Assembly (NCBI GenBank): GCA_002437725.1 | Contig: DJRF01000030.1 | Coordinates: forward strand, 1 to 64,000 | Direction of reading: 5' to 3' | DNA from: Treponema sp. UBA6367 | GTDB lineage: Bacteria; Spirochaetota; Spirochaetia; Treponematales; Treponemataceae | Length of the DNA: 64,000 bases | In this document: positions 34,424-42,774 of the stretch, one piece after another | Position numbering within the stretch: the first letter of the stretch is position 1 | Layout of the letters: each line of letters starts with the position of its first letter | The notes under the pieces: model-generated | Told to the model about the DNA's origin: nothing | The model's database searches: none | What the model saw: only the letters and a program-made list of their open reading frames with translations | Position numbers and translations under genes: made by a program

Positions 34424-36022
34424 ATGGCAGAAATTTTTCCTCACACAATAGGTAAGTATGAAGTTCAAGGGATAATCGCAAAAGGCGGAATGGGCGTAGT
34501 TTACAAGGCTATGCATCCTTCTCTAAAAAGACAGGTCGTTATAAAAAAAATGACGGCCAGAAAAAATTCTGCGAATGTGGAACGATTCAAGCGAGAAGCT
34601 CAAATTTTGCTTGATTTACAAAGTCCATATATAGTCCATCTTTTTGACTACTTTACCGAAGGCGGTTACCGCTACATGGTAGAAGAATTTGTGGACGGCA
34701 TGGCTCTAGACAAGCTTTTACAAAAGCAAACAGTTTTAAGTCCTCAGCTAGCCATGTTGATTTTGCAGGATGCTTGTCTCGCTTTAAAATATGCTCATTC
34801 AAAGGATATTGTTCATCGCGACATTAAGCCTGGAAATATTCTTATTTCTAAGCGTGCAGAAATAAAGCTTGCCGACTTTGGAATTGCAACGGATTCTGCT
34901 GAAAACGACTCTCTTACCGAAAGTGGTGTTGCTCTTGGAACTCCTGCCTATATGCCTCCTGAACAGTTTGAAAACAGCGCGGGCGTTGATTGCCGTGCAG
35001 ACATTTATGCGCTTGGAATTATGCTTTACGAAATGGTCACAGGCTCAAAGCCTTACCCAGGAACGCTTTCTGTAGAAACTTTAAATGTAATAAGAAAGGG
35101 AAAGTATATATCGCCAAAAAAAATTGACAAGACAATTCCTTCCGTAGTCTGCCGCCTTATAAAAAAAATGCTAAAGCCAAATGCTAAAAAACGTTTTCAA
35201 AGCACAGTTCCTATTCTCAAGGTGATAAAAAGATATTTAAAACACTACGATGTTCACGCAATTCGTGTGCAGCTTGCAAAACTTATTCTTTCAAAAGATG
35301 GAATAAAAGAGCAGCCTTATATCCGCACAGATTTAAAAAAGAAAAAAGCCTGGACAATTTCCCTTTGCTCTGTTGCAGCAGTTCTTGGCATAGGAACTTT
35401 GTGGCTTAACGGAATTTTTCATAAAACAATTTTGCGCAGATGGTATACGCCTGTAAGCATTCAAATGAAAATGCCTGCAACTTCTTCTGCCGGTGCGGAT
35501 TTGCCAGTAAGAGCATTTTTCTTTGAAAACGATGGAAACCTAATCCCTGAAGTTCCAAATACTCGCAGAGTTTTAACACAAGTTTCCGAAAAAAAATTTC
35601 CTGCGGAAAAAAATGCACGCAACAGAACTTACACTACTAAAGACATTTATCTTACGCATGGCAATTATCGCATAAAAGTTGTTGCAGGTCCTTACGTCTG
35701 GTGGAAATCATTCAGCGTCGACAGAAATGAAGTTGTTATAAATGCGGATTTTTTAAAGAATATGCGACGGCAAGTTTCAATTCTGCCATCCGTTTATAAT
35801 GCAAAAAACGGGCAGGAAATAACTAATTCCACTTCTGTTACGATTTTCTTGAACAATGAATGGATAAAACTCCAGGATTTTCCTAAAGAAAAACTTATAA
35901 GTGGAAATGTCTTTAAGGTTAAGTTCACTTGCGAAGGCTATCAAGAGGAAATCTTTTCTTTGCGATTAGACTGGTTGCAAGACACTTTATATATTGGCGC
36001 GAATTTAATGCCTAATGGTTAA
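34424..36022 (+). CDS. Membrane-anchored Hanks-type Ser/Thr protein kinase
   Basis: A 532-residue protein. The kinase domain covers about 10-275: a glycine loop AKGGMGVVYKA, Lys in VIKKM, catalytic HRDIKPGN near 131, DFG near 149, the activation segment through GTPAYMPPEQ, and DIYALGIMLYEM. A single membrane span lies at about 308-332, followed by about 200 residues predicted outside the cytoplasm with no PASTA repeats. All catalytic residues are present. GTAAGGTG precedes the ATG, 17 bases after the phosphatase gene. Confidence 0.93.
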   Translation: MAEIFPHTIGKYEVQGIIAKGGMGVVYKAMHPSLKRQVVIKKMTARKNSANVERFKREAQILLDLQSPYIVHLFDYFTEGGYRYMVEEFVDGMALDKLLQKQTVLSPQLAMLILQDACLALKYAHSKDIVHRDIKPGNILISKRAEIKLADFGIATDSAENDSLTESGVALGTPAYMPPEQFENSAGVDCRADIYALGIMLYEMVTGSKPYPGTLSVETLNVIRKGKYISPKKIDKTIPSVVCRLIKKMLKPNAKKRFQSTVPILKVIKRYLKHYDVHAIRVQLAKLILSKDGIKEQPYIRTDLKKKKAWTISLCSVAAVLGIGTLWLNGIFHKTILRRWYTPVSIQMKMPATSSAGADLPVRAFFFENDGNLIPEVPNTRRVLTQVSEKKFPAEKNARNRTYTTKDIYLTHGNYRIKVVAGPYVWWKSFSVDRNEVVINADFLKNMRRQVSILPSVYNAKNGQEITNSTSVTIFLNNEWIKLQDFPKEKLISGNVFKVKFTCEGYQEEIFSLRLDWLQDTLYIGANLMPNG

Positions 36023-36086
36023 GTTAAAACAAAAATCATTGTAATTTTTTCTTGTCTAAGTTTTATTATGCATATATATTTAAAAC

Positions 36087-38654
36087 ATGATGCAAAACGA
36101 AGATAACGAAAATACTATTTTAAATGATAATATAATTAATTCTGCTGAATCTGATGCAAATCAAGAGGAAAACACTGTTGTAAAATCAGAAAAAAGTAAA
36201 AAAACTGAAAAAACAAAAAAAAGAGGTGAAATTGTTCCTGCGGATTCTGTTTTGCCTAACAAGCTGCCAATAATTCCTTTGCAGGCAAGACCTATTTTCC
36301 CAGGAATTTTTACTCCATTGATGATTAATTCCTCGGAAGACATAAAAACTGTAGAGCAGTCTTATTCTTCTGATGGGCATATCGGAATTGTAATGCTAAA
36401 AAATGAGGAGGAGTTGCCATCTTATTCCGACTTGCATACAATTGGAACCGTAGCAAAAATCATAAAAAAAATAAATTTACCAGACGGCGGAGTAAATGTC
36501 TTTATTTCTACAATTAAACGCTTTAGAATGAGAAAACCGCTGCATTCAAAGACTCCAATAGTGGCTGCTGTAGAATATCTTGAAGATGAAGAAGACGACA
36601 CTTTTGAAGTAAAAGCTTTGACTCGTGCTCTTATAAGCGAAATGAAGGAGGTCAGCGAAAACAATCCTTTGTTTAGCGAAGAAATGCGCCTTAATATGGT
36701 GAATATTGACCATCCAGGAAAAATTGCTGACTTTATAGCTTCTATTTTAAATATTGATAAAGATGAGCAGCAAAAAGTTCTTGAAATGTTAAATGTCCGT
36801 CAAAGAATGGAGCAAGTCCTTGTGTTTATAAAGAAAGAACAGGAACTTCTTCGTGTGCAAAAAAAGATTCAAAAAGAATTAAATGAAAGGGTTGAAAAAA
36901 ATCAGCGTGAGTATTTTTTGCGCGAAGAATTGCGTTCTATTCAAGATGAATTGGGAACAGATGCTGATGGAAATGCCAGCGATTACAATAAATTTAAACA
37001 AAAAATAGAAAGTTTTAATTTTGAAGGAGAAATAAAAGAGACTGTCGAAAGCGAACTTGAAAAATTTCACATAATGGAAGTAGGGTCTCCAGAATATTCT
37101 ACAAGCCGCAACTATCTTGAGCTTATAACTCAACTGCCTTGGAACGAAGTTCCGTGCGAAAATTATAATCTTAAAAGCGCAAAAAAAATTCTAGAAAACG
37201 ACCATTACGGCCTTGATGACGTAAAAAAGAGAATAATGGAGTTTCTTTCTGTAAGAAAGTTAAAGCAAGATACAAAAGGGTCTATCCTTCTTTTAGTCGG
37301 TCCTCCAGGAGTTGGAAAAACTAGCATAGGAAAATCTATTGCAAATGCGATGGAAAAACCGTTCTATAGATTTAGTGTCGGCGGAATGCGCGACGAAGCT
37401 GAAATAAAAGGCCACCGCCGAACATACATCGGTTCTATGTGCGGAAAGATTATTCAGGGATTAAAGATTACTCATACAAAATCACCTGTTTTTATGATAG
37501 ATGAAATTGATAAAATGGGTTCTAGTAATATGGGCGATCCTGCTAGCGCCTTGCTGGAAGTTCTTGACCCAGAGCAGAATGTAAATTTCCGTGATAATTA
37601 TTTGGATTTACCATTCGATGTTTCTAATGTCTTTTTTATTCTAACTGCAAATACTCTTGATACAATTCCAGAGCCGCTTTTGGATAGATCGGAAATAATT
37701 CAGCTTTCAGGTTATATAGATCAAGAAAAGTTTGAAATTGCAAAGAAATATCTTATTCCTAAAAATCTTGAAAAAAATGGATTAAAAAAATCGCAAGTAA
37801 AATATACAAAGGCTGCAATTTTACGCATCGCAGAAGAATACGCACGGGAATCTGGCGTTCGCAACTATGAAAAAAATATAGACAAAATTCATAGAAAGCT
37901 TGTAACAGAAATTATGAGCGAGGCCGAAGCTAAATATTCTGAAGCCATTGAAAATGCAAGAAAAGAAGGAAAGTCAAAAAAAGATTTGGCAGAAATTTCT
38001 TTTGAGCAATTTATTGACAAAAATAAAGAATTTGAAATCGATGCTGAAAGCCTTGAAAAATATCTAGGCAAGCCAGTATTTGATGAAAGCGAAGTAAAAA
38101 AGGCTAGTGTGCCTGGCACTGCAATAGGGCTTGCCTGGACTAGTATGGGTGGCGACACGTTGTTGATTGAAAGCATGTCATTTCCTGGAAAGGGAGAGCT
38201 GATTCTTACAGGTCAAATGGGCGATGTAATGAGGGAATCTGCCTCTATTGCATTGGATTGGGCAAAAAAATATGTTATTTCTAAAAAAATAAAAAAGCCT
38301 GACTGGTTTGAAAAAAATACAATTCATCTTCATATACCAGAAGGAGCAACTCCTAAGGATGGTCCAAGTGCGGGTATAACTATGGCTACAACATTTGTTT
38401 CCTTGTTTACAGGAAAAACGATTAGACCAAAGCTTGCCATGACAGGTGAACTTTCCCTTACAGGACAGGTTTTGCCTATCGGTGGCCTTAGGGAAAAAAC
38501 AGTAGCGGCAAAACGCAATGGAATAAAAACAATCTTAATTCCTAAAGCTAACGAAAAAGATTTAGACGAAATTCCGGAACACGTAAAGTCTGGTATAAAA
38601 TTCATTCCAGAAACACGCGTTGAAGATGTTATAGAATATGTTTTCCATAAATGA
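36087..38654 (+). CDS. lon: ATP-dependent protease Lon
   Basis: An 855-residue Lon with an unusually long acidic/basic N-terminal extension (about 60 residues ending near KKRGEIVPADS) before the LON substrate-binding domain. The AAA+ module has GPPGVGKTS near 405 and MIDEIDKMG, and the protease domain has the catalytic Ser in DGPSAGIT (about 760) and Lys in GGLREKTVAAK (about 803). It degrades misfolded and regulatory proteins. No clear ribosome-binding site precedes the tandem ATGATG. A family B repeat follows within a few bases of the stop. Confidence 0.96.
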   Translation: MMQNEDNENTILNDNIINSAESDANQEENTVVKSEKSKKTEKTKKRGEIVPADSVLPNKLPIIPLQARPIFPGIFTPLMINSSEDIKTVEQSYSSDGHIGIVMLKNEEELPSYSDLHTIGTVAKIIKKINLPDGGVNVFISTIKRFRMRKPLHSKTPIVAAVEYLEDEEDDTFEVKALTRALISEMKEVSENNPLFSEEMRLNMVNIDHPGKIADFIASILNIDKDEQQKVLEMLNVRQRMEQVLVFIKKEQELLRVQKKIQKELNERVEKNQREYFLREELRSIQDELGTDADGNASDYNKFKQKIESFNFEGEIKETVESELEKFHIMEVGSPEYSTSRNYLELITQLPWNEVPCENYNLKSAKKILENDHYGLDDVKKRIMEFLSVRKLKQDTKGSILLLVGPPGVGKTSIGKSIANAMEKPFYRFSVGGMRDEAEIKGHRRTYIGSMCGKIIQGLKITHTKSPVFMIDEIDKMGSSNMGDPASALLEVLDPEQNVNFRDNYLDLPFDVSNVFFILTANTLDTIPEPLLDRSEIIQLSGYIDQEKFEIAKKYLIPKNLEKNGLKKSQVKYTKAAILRIAEEYARESGVRNYEKNIDKIHRKLVTEIMSEAEAKYSEAIENARKEGKSKKDLAEISFEQFIDKNKEFEIDAESLEKYLGKPVFDESEVKKASVPGTAIGLAWTSMGGDTLLIESMSFPGKGELILTGQMGDVMRESASIALDWAKKYVISKKIKKPDWFEKNTIHLHIPEGATPKDGPSAGITMATTFVSLFTGKTIRPKLAMTGELSLTGQVLPIGGLREKTVAAKRNGIKTILIPKANEKDLDEIPEHVKSGIKFIPETRVEDVIEYVFHK

Positions 38655-38712
38655 TAAAAAACGGCTGAGTCAAGGTCTTGTGCGTAAGCGAATCTTGACT
38701 AGACATATTAAT
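38655..38712. repeat. Family B short palindromic repeat
   Basis: AAAAAACGGCTGAGTCAAGG, then TCTTGTGCGTAAGCGAATC, then TTGACTAGACATATT. The two ends can pair as an imperfect hairpin. It is placed directly at the 3' end of lon. Confidence 0.75.
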
Positions 38713-38751
38713 CTTTCTAAGAGTCCGGCTTTTGACCTGCTAGGCTATAAA

Positions 38752-38781
38752 AAGGGGATTTCTTTTGTTAGAAGTCCCCTT
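38752..38781 (-). terminator. Terminator between lon and thrH
   Basis: AAGGGGATTTCT (38752-38763) pairs with AGAAGTCCCCTT (38770-38781) with one G-U pair around TTTGTT. On the minus strand the stem is followed by TTTTTAT, so it best terminates thrH; it may also serve lon. Confidence 0.8.
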
Positions 38782-38801
38782 CAGTTTTAGTTAACTGTTT
38801 T

Positions 38802-39407
38802 TTATTCGGCAATAACTTTTTTTATCGCCGAAAGAAGTTCTCCATATTCTGTAAAAGCGGGGTATTGAGGATAGTCGTTTTTTATTTGCTCTGTTGTCCT
38901 GAATAAAAATCCTGCTTTTGATGCTTGAATCATTCCTAAGTCATTAAAACTGTCTCCGCTTGCTATTGTGTCAAATCCACACGACTGCAATGCCTTTACC
39001 GTTGTAAATTTTGATTTTTCGCATCTCATTTTATAACCAGTAATTTGACCGTCTGGAGCAACTTTTAGCGTATTGCAAAAAATTGTAGGCATGCCAAGTT
39101 TTTTCATAAGGGGAGCAGCAAATTGTTCAAATGTGTCGCTTAAGATTATTGCTTGCGTGCAGGAACGCAGTTCGTCAAGGAATTCTTTTGCCCCTGGTAA
39201 AGGCTCTATTTTGGCAATAGTATTTTGAATTTCTTTTAGTCCCAGACCGTGTTGCTTTAGAATCTCAATTCTGTAATTCATCAATTTATCATAGTCAGGT
39301 TCGTCACGTGTCGTCTTTTTTAATTCTTCTATTCCAGTTTCCTGAGCGAATGCTATCCATATTTCTGGAACTAAAACCCCTTCTAAATCTAAACAAGTCA
39401 CATACAT
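38802..39407 (-). CDS. thrH: ThrH-type phosphoserine/homoserine phosphatase-transferase
   Basis: A 201-residue HAD phosphatase. The N-terminal motif is CLDLEGVLVPEIW, the ThrH variant of the catalytic DxD; motif II is IILSDTFEQF and motif III is GDSFNDLGMI. ThrH from Pseudomonas dephosphorylates phosphoserine and can transfer the phosphate to homoserine, linking serine and threonine synthesis. Length and motifs agree; the transferase activity is inferred. It is monocistronic, with its own terminator. Confidence 0.9.
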   Translation of the reverse strand: MYVTCLDLEGVLVPEIWIAFAQETGIEELKKTTRDEPDYDKLMNYRIEILKQHGLGLKEIQNTIAKIEPLPGAKEFLDELRSCTQAIILSDTFEQFAAPLMKKLGMPTIFCNTLKVAPDGQITGYKMRCEKSKFTTVKALQSCGFDTIASGDSFNDLGMIQASKAGFLFRTTEQIKNDYPQYPAFTEYGELLSAIKKVIAE

Positions 39408-39436
39408 AATTAGAACTCCTCGTGTTAAAGTTATTT

Positions 39437-39513
39437 GCTCGAAAGTTGAGTTTTTATAACTGTGAAAAAACGCTTATGCTTTATTCATATTTCTAAAAAT
39501 TCGACTTTCGACC
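39437..39513. repeat. Short family A element with only the terminal stem
   Basis: GCTCGAAAGTTGAGTTTTTA at the left end and AAAAATTCGACTTTCGACC at the right end pair well, with the middle largely deleted. It lies upstream of thrH in the large gap 39408-40151. Confidence 0.6.
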
Positions 39514-39627
39514 TAATTATAACGCAATAAACAGAACTCTGAAAGAGATTTTTTTTTATTAGTCACCCTAAACTTTAATTTTTTATAATTATTTTTCTAC
39601 CTAATTCTACCTAATTAATAGTTTTAA

Positions 39628-39714
39628 AATATGGTAGTACGTTAAAAAAATATGGTATATTTTTCAAAAAAGATTAAAAAGTGTATAATAATTTATACAG
39701 TGTATAAATTATAT
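39628..39714. promoter_or_regulatory. Candidate upstream activator sites for the sigma-54 promoter
   Basis: Two direct copies of AATATGGTA (39628-39636 and 39649-39657) are spaced 21 bp. An inverted repeat TGTATAA-N4-TTATACA (39682-39699) is followed at once by a further TGTATAA half-site (39701-39707). They are about 110-200 bp upstream of the -24 element, where NtrC-type activators normally bind. Confidence 0.5.
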
Positions 39715-39821
39715 CTCTACAGTTTTGCTATATTTTGAAAAAAAATGTTCAAACTAAGGAAAATCGGATCTAAAAAATTGAAAAAAAATAATAATCCACT
39801 TACCATTATTATTTTGAATAC

Positions 39822-39838
39822 TTGGCACGAAACTTGCT
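39822..39838 (+). promoter_or_regulatory. Sigma-54 (RpoN) promoter, near-consensus
   Basis: TTGGCACGAAACTTGCT matches the -24/-12 consensus TGGCACG-N4-TTGC(A/T) at every invariant position with exact spacing. Transcription should start near 39850 and run rightward. No gene lies in the first 250 bases. Confidence 0.85.
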
Positions 39839-39849
39839 ATATATTTTGT

Positions 39850-40018
39850 AGATAACTTGATTTTTCGTTTTTTTAATATATACGGGAAACCGTGACATTG
39901 GTGAGTTTTTCGGGGGTGGAAGCCCGAATTCAGCAAGGATTGCCAAAGAAGTGGCTGTTTATTTTGTGATGCCACAAACAAATGGTAAAAGAAACATTCT
40001 TACAATCCTTGCTGATGA
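39850..40018 (+). ncRNA. Structured transcript downstream of the sigma-54 promoter
   Basis: Several stems are visible in order: ACGG-GAAA-CCGT (about 39882-39893, a GNRA tetraloop); TTCGGG-GGTGGAAG-CCCGAA (about 39909-39928); and a long-range stem of CAGCAAGGATTG (39931-39942) with CAATCCTTGCTG (40003-40014) enclosing GTGGC/GCCAC. I recognise no known riboswitch or housekeeping RNA. It is either the 5' leader of the deacetylase gene or a separate small RNA. No credible ORF lies within it. Confidence 0.65.
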
Positions 40019-40091
40019 GAGTTTATTTATCTTATGCATTTGCATTAAATTCTATAAAAAAGTTTGCTAGACATTTTGAGCGTTTGTCGAT

Positions 40092-40147
40092 AGAATGAAA
40101 GAGCATTTTGCTTAATTGTATAAGTTAGTCAGAATGCTCTTCATTCT
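40092..40147 (+). other. Long hairpin at the 5' end of the deacetylase gene
   Basis: AGAATGA-A-AGAGCATT (40092-40107) pairs with AATGCTCT-TCATTCT (40133-40147): 15 pairs with one bulge. It ends five bases before the ATG at 40152 and would bury the in-frame ATG at 40134. The U tract after it is poor, so it could be a translational control element or a weak terminator for the structured RNA. Confidence 0.65.
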
Positions 40148-40151
40148 GTTT

Positions 40152-41324
40152 ATGATAAATTCTAAAAAATCTTCTTCAAAATCAAAGAAAAAAACTATCA
40201 GGCGAAAAAAAAATACCAAGAAAATTTTTATTCCTGCTGGCAGTGTTATTATAATGTGCGCGACAGTTGTTGCCATTTGCACTGCTCTGCTTGTTTTTAG
40301 CACCTTTGTTGAACCTGACGAATCTGCTGTCAAAGAAAAAACACCTTCTCAAGCATCTGCAAAGCCTGCAAAAGATAAAAATAGCGCGGAAAATTCAGGC
40401 TCTTTTTCGAAAGAAAATCATCAAAACAAGGAGTTAAAAAAATCTGAAATAAAAGCTGAAAAAAAGGCAGAAAATGTTCAAAAAGAAGTTAAAACTGAAC
40501 AGAAGAATTTGCAAACAACACAAAAATCATACAGCTCTGATGAAGAAAATAAAAAAATTGAATCTCCTTTAAAATCTAGTTCAGAAAAATCTGTAGAAAA
40601 AACTAAAGTTCCTTCTGATATTCCTGAAATCCCAGTCGCTAAGAATAACGCTCGGCTCGCCATAATTTTTGACGATGGCGGACAAAATGTTTCTCAGCTA
40701 GAAAAATGTATTTCTTTGCCTTTTCCTGTAACAGTTGCGGTTCTTCCAAAACTTCAGTATTCAAAAAAATGCGCGCAAATGGTTCGTTCTAGCGGCAATG
40801 AGCTTATTTTGCATCAGCCAATGCAAGCTTTGAATTTAAATGTAAATCCTGGCGAAGGAGCTATAAAGCCTGAAATGTCTCTTTCCGAAATTTCTTCATT
40901 GCTGCAAGAAAATATTAAAGAAATTGGACCTGTAAAAGGTTTGAATAACCACGAAGGTTCTCTTATAAGCGAAGACGAGGCTAGAATAGGTGAAGTTTTA
41001 AAAACTGCGTCTGACCTGGGCATTTATTTTTTAGATTCTAGGACTACTAGCCAGTCCAGAGTGCCTCAAGCGGCAATGTCTATGGGATACAGCTACTACC
41101 AGCGCAATATTTTTCTTGACAATACAAAAAATCGTTCCGATATAATTGCAGAGATTCTAAAAGGTCTTGCTATTGCAAATAAAAATGGCGCTGCTATAAT
41201 GATAGGTCATGTGTGGTCTGCAGATGTGCTTCCAAAAGTTCTTTCAGATATGTATCCTATTCTTGTTCAAAAAGGGTACAAATTTGTTGCTGTTTCGAAT
41301 TCAGGGGCTCTTATAACACCTTAA
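40152..41324 (+). CDS. Divergent polysaccharide deacetylase (YibQ/DUF610 type)
   Basis: About 390 residues. A very basic start (KKSSSKSKKKTIRRKKN) precedes one membrane span at about 25-45; then comes a long low-complexity Lys/Ser/Glu linker to about 155, and a C-terminal deacetylase-like domain: LAIIFDDGG (Asp pair), ELILHQPMQ (His), GLNNHEGS, FLDSRTT and GHVWSADVL. It is likely periplasmic and membrane-tethered, acting on cell-envelope glycan. The start is uncertain: ATG 40152, ATG 40134 and TTG 40116 are in frame, none with a ribosome-binding site. It follows the sigma-54 promoter, so it may be its regulated gene. Confidence 0.85.
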   Translation: MINSKKSSSKSKKKTIRRKKNTKKIFIPAGSVIIMCATVVAICTALLVFSTFVEPDESAVKEKTPSQASAKPAKDKNSAENSGSFSKENHQNKELKKSEIKAEKKAENVQKEVKTEQKNLQTTQKSYSSDEENKKIESPLKSSSEKSVEKTKVPSDIPEIPVAKNNARLAIIFDDGGQNVSQLEKCISLPFPVTVAVLPKLQYSKKCAQMVRSSGNELILHQPMQALNLNVNPGEGAIKPEMSLSEISSLLQENIKEIGPVKGLNNHEGSLISEDEARIGEVLKTASDLGIYFLDSRTTSQSRVPQAAMSMGYSYYQRNIFLDNTKNRSDIIAEILKGLAIANKNGAAIMIGHVWSADVLPKVLSDMYPILVQKGYKFVAVSNSGALITP

Positions 41325-41354
41325 TATTCGATATAGTTTGTTGAAGAAAAGGTT

Positions 41355-41410
41355 TTCTTGGCTGAAATCAAGGTTTTGAGCGTAAGCATGCTTTGAGCAG
41401 AAACGCATTT
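41355..41410. repeat. Family B short palindromic repeat, diverged
   Basis: TTCTTGGCTGAAATCAAGG, TTTTGAGCGTAAGC and ATGCTTTGAGCAGAAACGC follow the family order with several substitutions. It is located between the deacetylase and tsaD genes. Confidence 0.6.
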
Positions 41411-41432
41411 AGTTATAGCCATTTATAAGAGA

Positions 41433-41464
41433 GATAAAAACTTTCGAGATACTGCTGGTTTTAT
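41433..41464 (+). other. Leader hairpin before tsaD, related to the FHA leader HP1
   Basis: GATAAAAACTTTCGAGATAC then TGCTGGTTTTAT closely resembles HP1 of the FHA leader (GATAAAAACTGTC...GTTTTATC). The right arm runs straight into ATGGGAGG, the ribosome-binding site of tsaD. Confidence 0.5.
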
Positions 41465-41475
41465 GGGAGGTTTTC

Positions 41476-42501
41476 ATGAAAATTCTTGGAATTGAATCAA
41501 GTTGTGATGAAACTGCGGCTGCGGTTGTTGAAGACGGTCACAAAATTATAAGCAATGTTGTTGCAACTCAAATTCCTTTTCACCAGATTTATAAAGGCGT
41601 AGTGCCAGAAATTGCAAGCCGAAAACATACAGAATGGATTTTACCTGTTGTAAGTCAAGCTTTAAAAGAAGCTTCCATGACTATGGATGACATTGATGCC
41701 GTTGCTGCAACAAATAGGCCTGGTCTTATGGGCTCTCTCCTTGTTGGGTTGACTTTTGGAAAAACTCTGGCTTGGGCTACAGGTAAGCCTTTTATTGCAA
41801 TAAATCATATGCTGGGTCATCTTTATGCGGCTCATCTTGAAAATAGTATTCCTTATCCTTATCTGGGGCTTCTTGTTTCTGGCGGACACAGCATAATATG
41901 CAAGGTAAACGGATTTGATGATATAGAAGTTTTAGGAACTACCGTTGACGATTCTGTGGGTGAAGCTTTTGACAAAGTTTCAAAATTTTATGGATTAGGT
42001 TACCCCGGAGGTGTCGTTATTGACCGTCTTGCTAAGCAAGGAAATCCAAAAGCGGCTGCTTTCCCAGTTCCAAAGCTGGATGGAGAAGAACATCGCTACG
42101 ACATGAGCTTTAGCGGATTAAAAACAGCCGTTATTCATCAATGTGATATGTTTTGGAATGAAGGCTTTGAACATTCTACCGAAAATATGTGCGCGGCTTT
42201 TCAGGAAACCGCTTGTAAAACTCTTGCTACAAGACTTTTTAGAGCAGTTGAAGATACCGGCTTAAAAACAGTTGTCGCTGGTGGCGGAGTTGCTGCTAAT
42301 TCAAGATTGCGGGAAATGCTTGCTTCTCGCAGCGATATAAAATGCATTTTTCCACCATTAAAGCTTTGCGGCGACAATGGCGCAATGATTGCAGGTGTGG
42401 CTTACCACTTTTTAAAAAGAGGCGATTGCTCTGGCTGGAATACAACTGCTTGCGCAAGAATTCCTCAATTTAAGCGAGGATTAAAAAACTTTGACAAATA
42501 A
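41476..42501 (+). CDS. tsaD: tRNA N6-threonylcarbamoyladenosine transferase TsaD
   Basis: TsaD installs threonylcarbamoyl on A37 of ANN-decoding tRNAs with TsaB, TsaC and TsaE. The 341-residue protein has ILGIESSCDETAAAVV at the start, the metal-binding His residues in INHMLGHLYAAHLE (about 110-120), VSGGHS and GDNGAMIAG. Length is normal. GGGAGG lies five bases before the ATG. Neither TsaB nor TsaE is adjacent. Confidence 0.96.
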   Translation: MKILGIESSCDETAAAVVEDGHKIISNVVATQIPFHQIYKGVVPEIASRKHTEWILPVVSQALKEASMTMDDIDAVAATNRPGLMGSLLVGLTFGKTLAWATGKPFIAINHMLGHLYAAHLENSIPYPYLGLLVSGGHSIICKVNGFDDIEVLGTTVDDSVGEAFDKVSKFYGLGYPGGVVIDRLAKQGNPKAAAFPVPKLDGEEHRYDMSFSGLKTAVIHQCDMFWNEGFEHSTENMCAAFQETACKTLATRLFRAVEDTGLKTVVAGGGVAANSRLREMLASRSDIKCIFPPLKLCGDNGAMIAGVAYHFLKRGDCSGWNTTACARIPQFKRGLKNFDK

Positions 42502-42569
42502 CTTTGACAAATAATGGAGCAAAAGTAGAGTTTTATAAGATTAAACTTTCAACATAATAAAAAAATATA

Positions 42570-42598
42570 TTGACAGTAAAATTATCTTAATATATATT
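42570..42598 (+). promoter_or_regulatory. Consensus sigma-70 promoter of the aromatic operon
   Basis: TTGACA (42570-42575), a 17-base spacer, then TATATT (42593-42598). Initiation would fall near 42604-42606, only a few bases before the leader-peptide ATG at 42607, so the leader mRNA would be almost leaderless if this promoter is the one used. Confidence 0.75.
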
Positions 42599-42606
42599 AA
42601 GGTAGT

Positions 42607-42690
42607 ATGAAAAATTTCATTTGCACAGTTATGCAGTATTTCTTTTATTATTACTTTCTCGCTAAAAAGGAGTTCTTAAAGAATCGCTAG
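42607..42690 (+). CDS. Phe/Tyr-rich leader peptide of the DAHP synthase operon
   Basis: A 27-codon ORF, ATG to TAG, with AAGG just upstream. The peptide includes QYFFYYYFL: seven aromatic residues in an eight-residue run, with further Phe at positions 4 and 23. It is followed by a transcription terminator at 42726 and then the first enzyme of aromatic amino acid synthesis. The control codons (42637-42657) and the order of elements match classical attenuation leaders such as those of pheA. Stalling at Tyr/Phe codons would leave GAGTTC (near 42669-42675) free to pair with GAACTC of the terminator. Confidence 0.85.
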   Translation: MKNFICTVMQYFFYYYFLAKKEFLKNR

Positions 42691-42725
42691 TGTGCGTTGT
42701 GATTTTTCTGTAAATCAGTAAATCT

Positions 42726-42758
42726 AAGGGAACTCTTAAAAAAGAGTTCCCTTTTTTT
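42726..42758 (+). terminator. Attenuator terminator upstream of aroF
   Basis: AAGGGAACTCTT (42726-42737) pairs perfectly with AAGAGTTCCCTT (42742-42753) around AAAA, with a run of T to 42758. It ends six bases before the GGAGGA of aroF, so it must be read through for expression. The competing antiterminator uses GAGTTC in the leader ORF. Confidence 0.88.
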
Positions 42759-42774
42759 GTCTTTGGAGGATAAA

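Noticed and set aside
39754..39981. Minus-strand ORF of 75 codons across the sigma-54 region
   Set aside because: It runs through the promoter and the paired stems, has no ribosome-binding site and no protein-like composition.
42757..42774. Upstream TTG start for aroF
   Set aside because: The TTG lies in the terminator U tract and the ribosome-binding site; the ATG at 42775 with GGAGGA matches the family N terminus.
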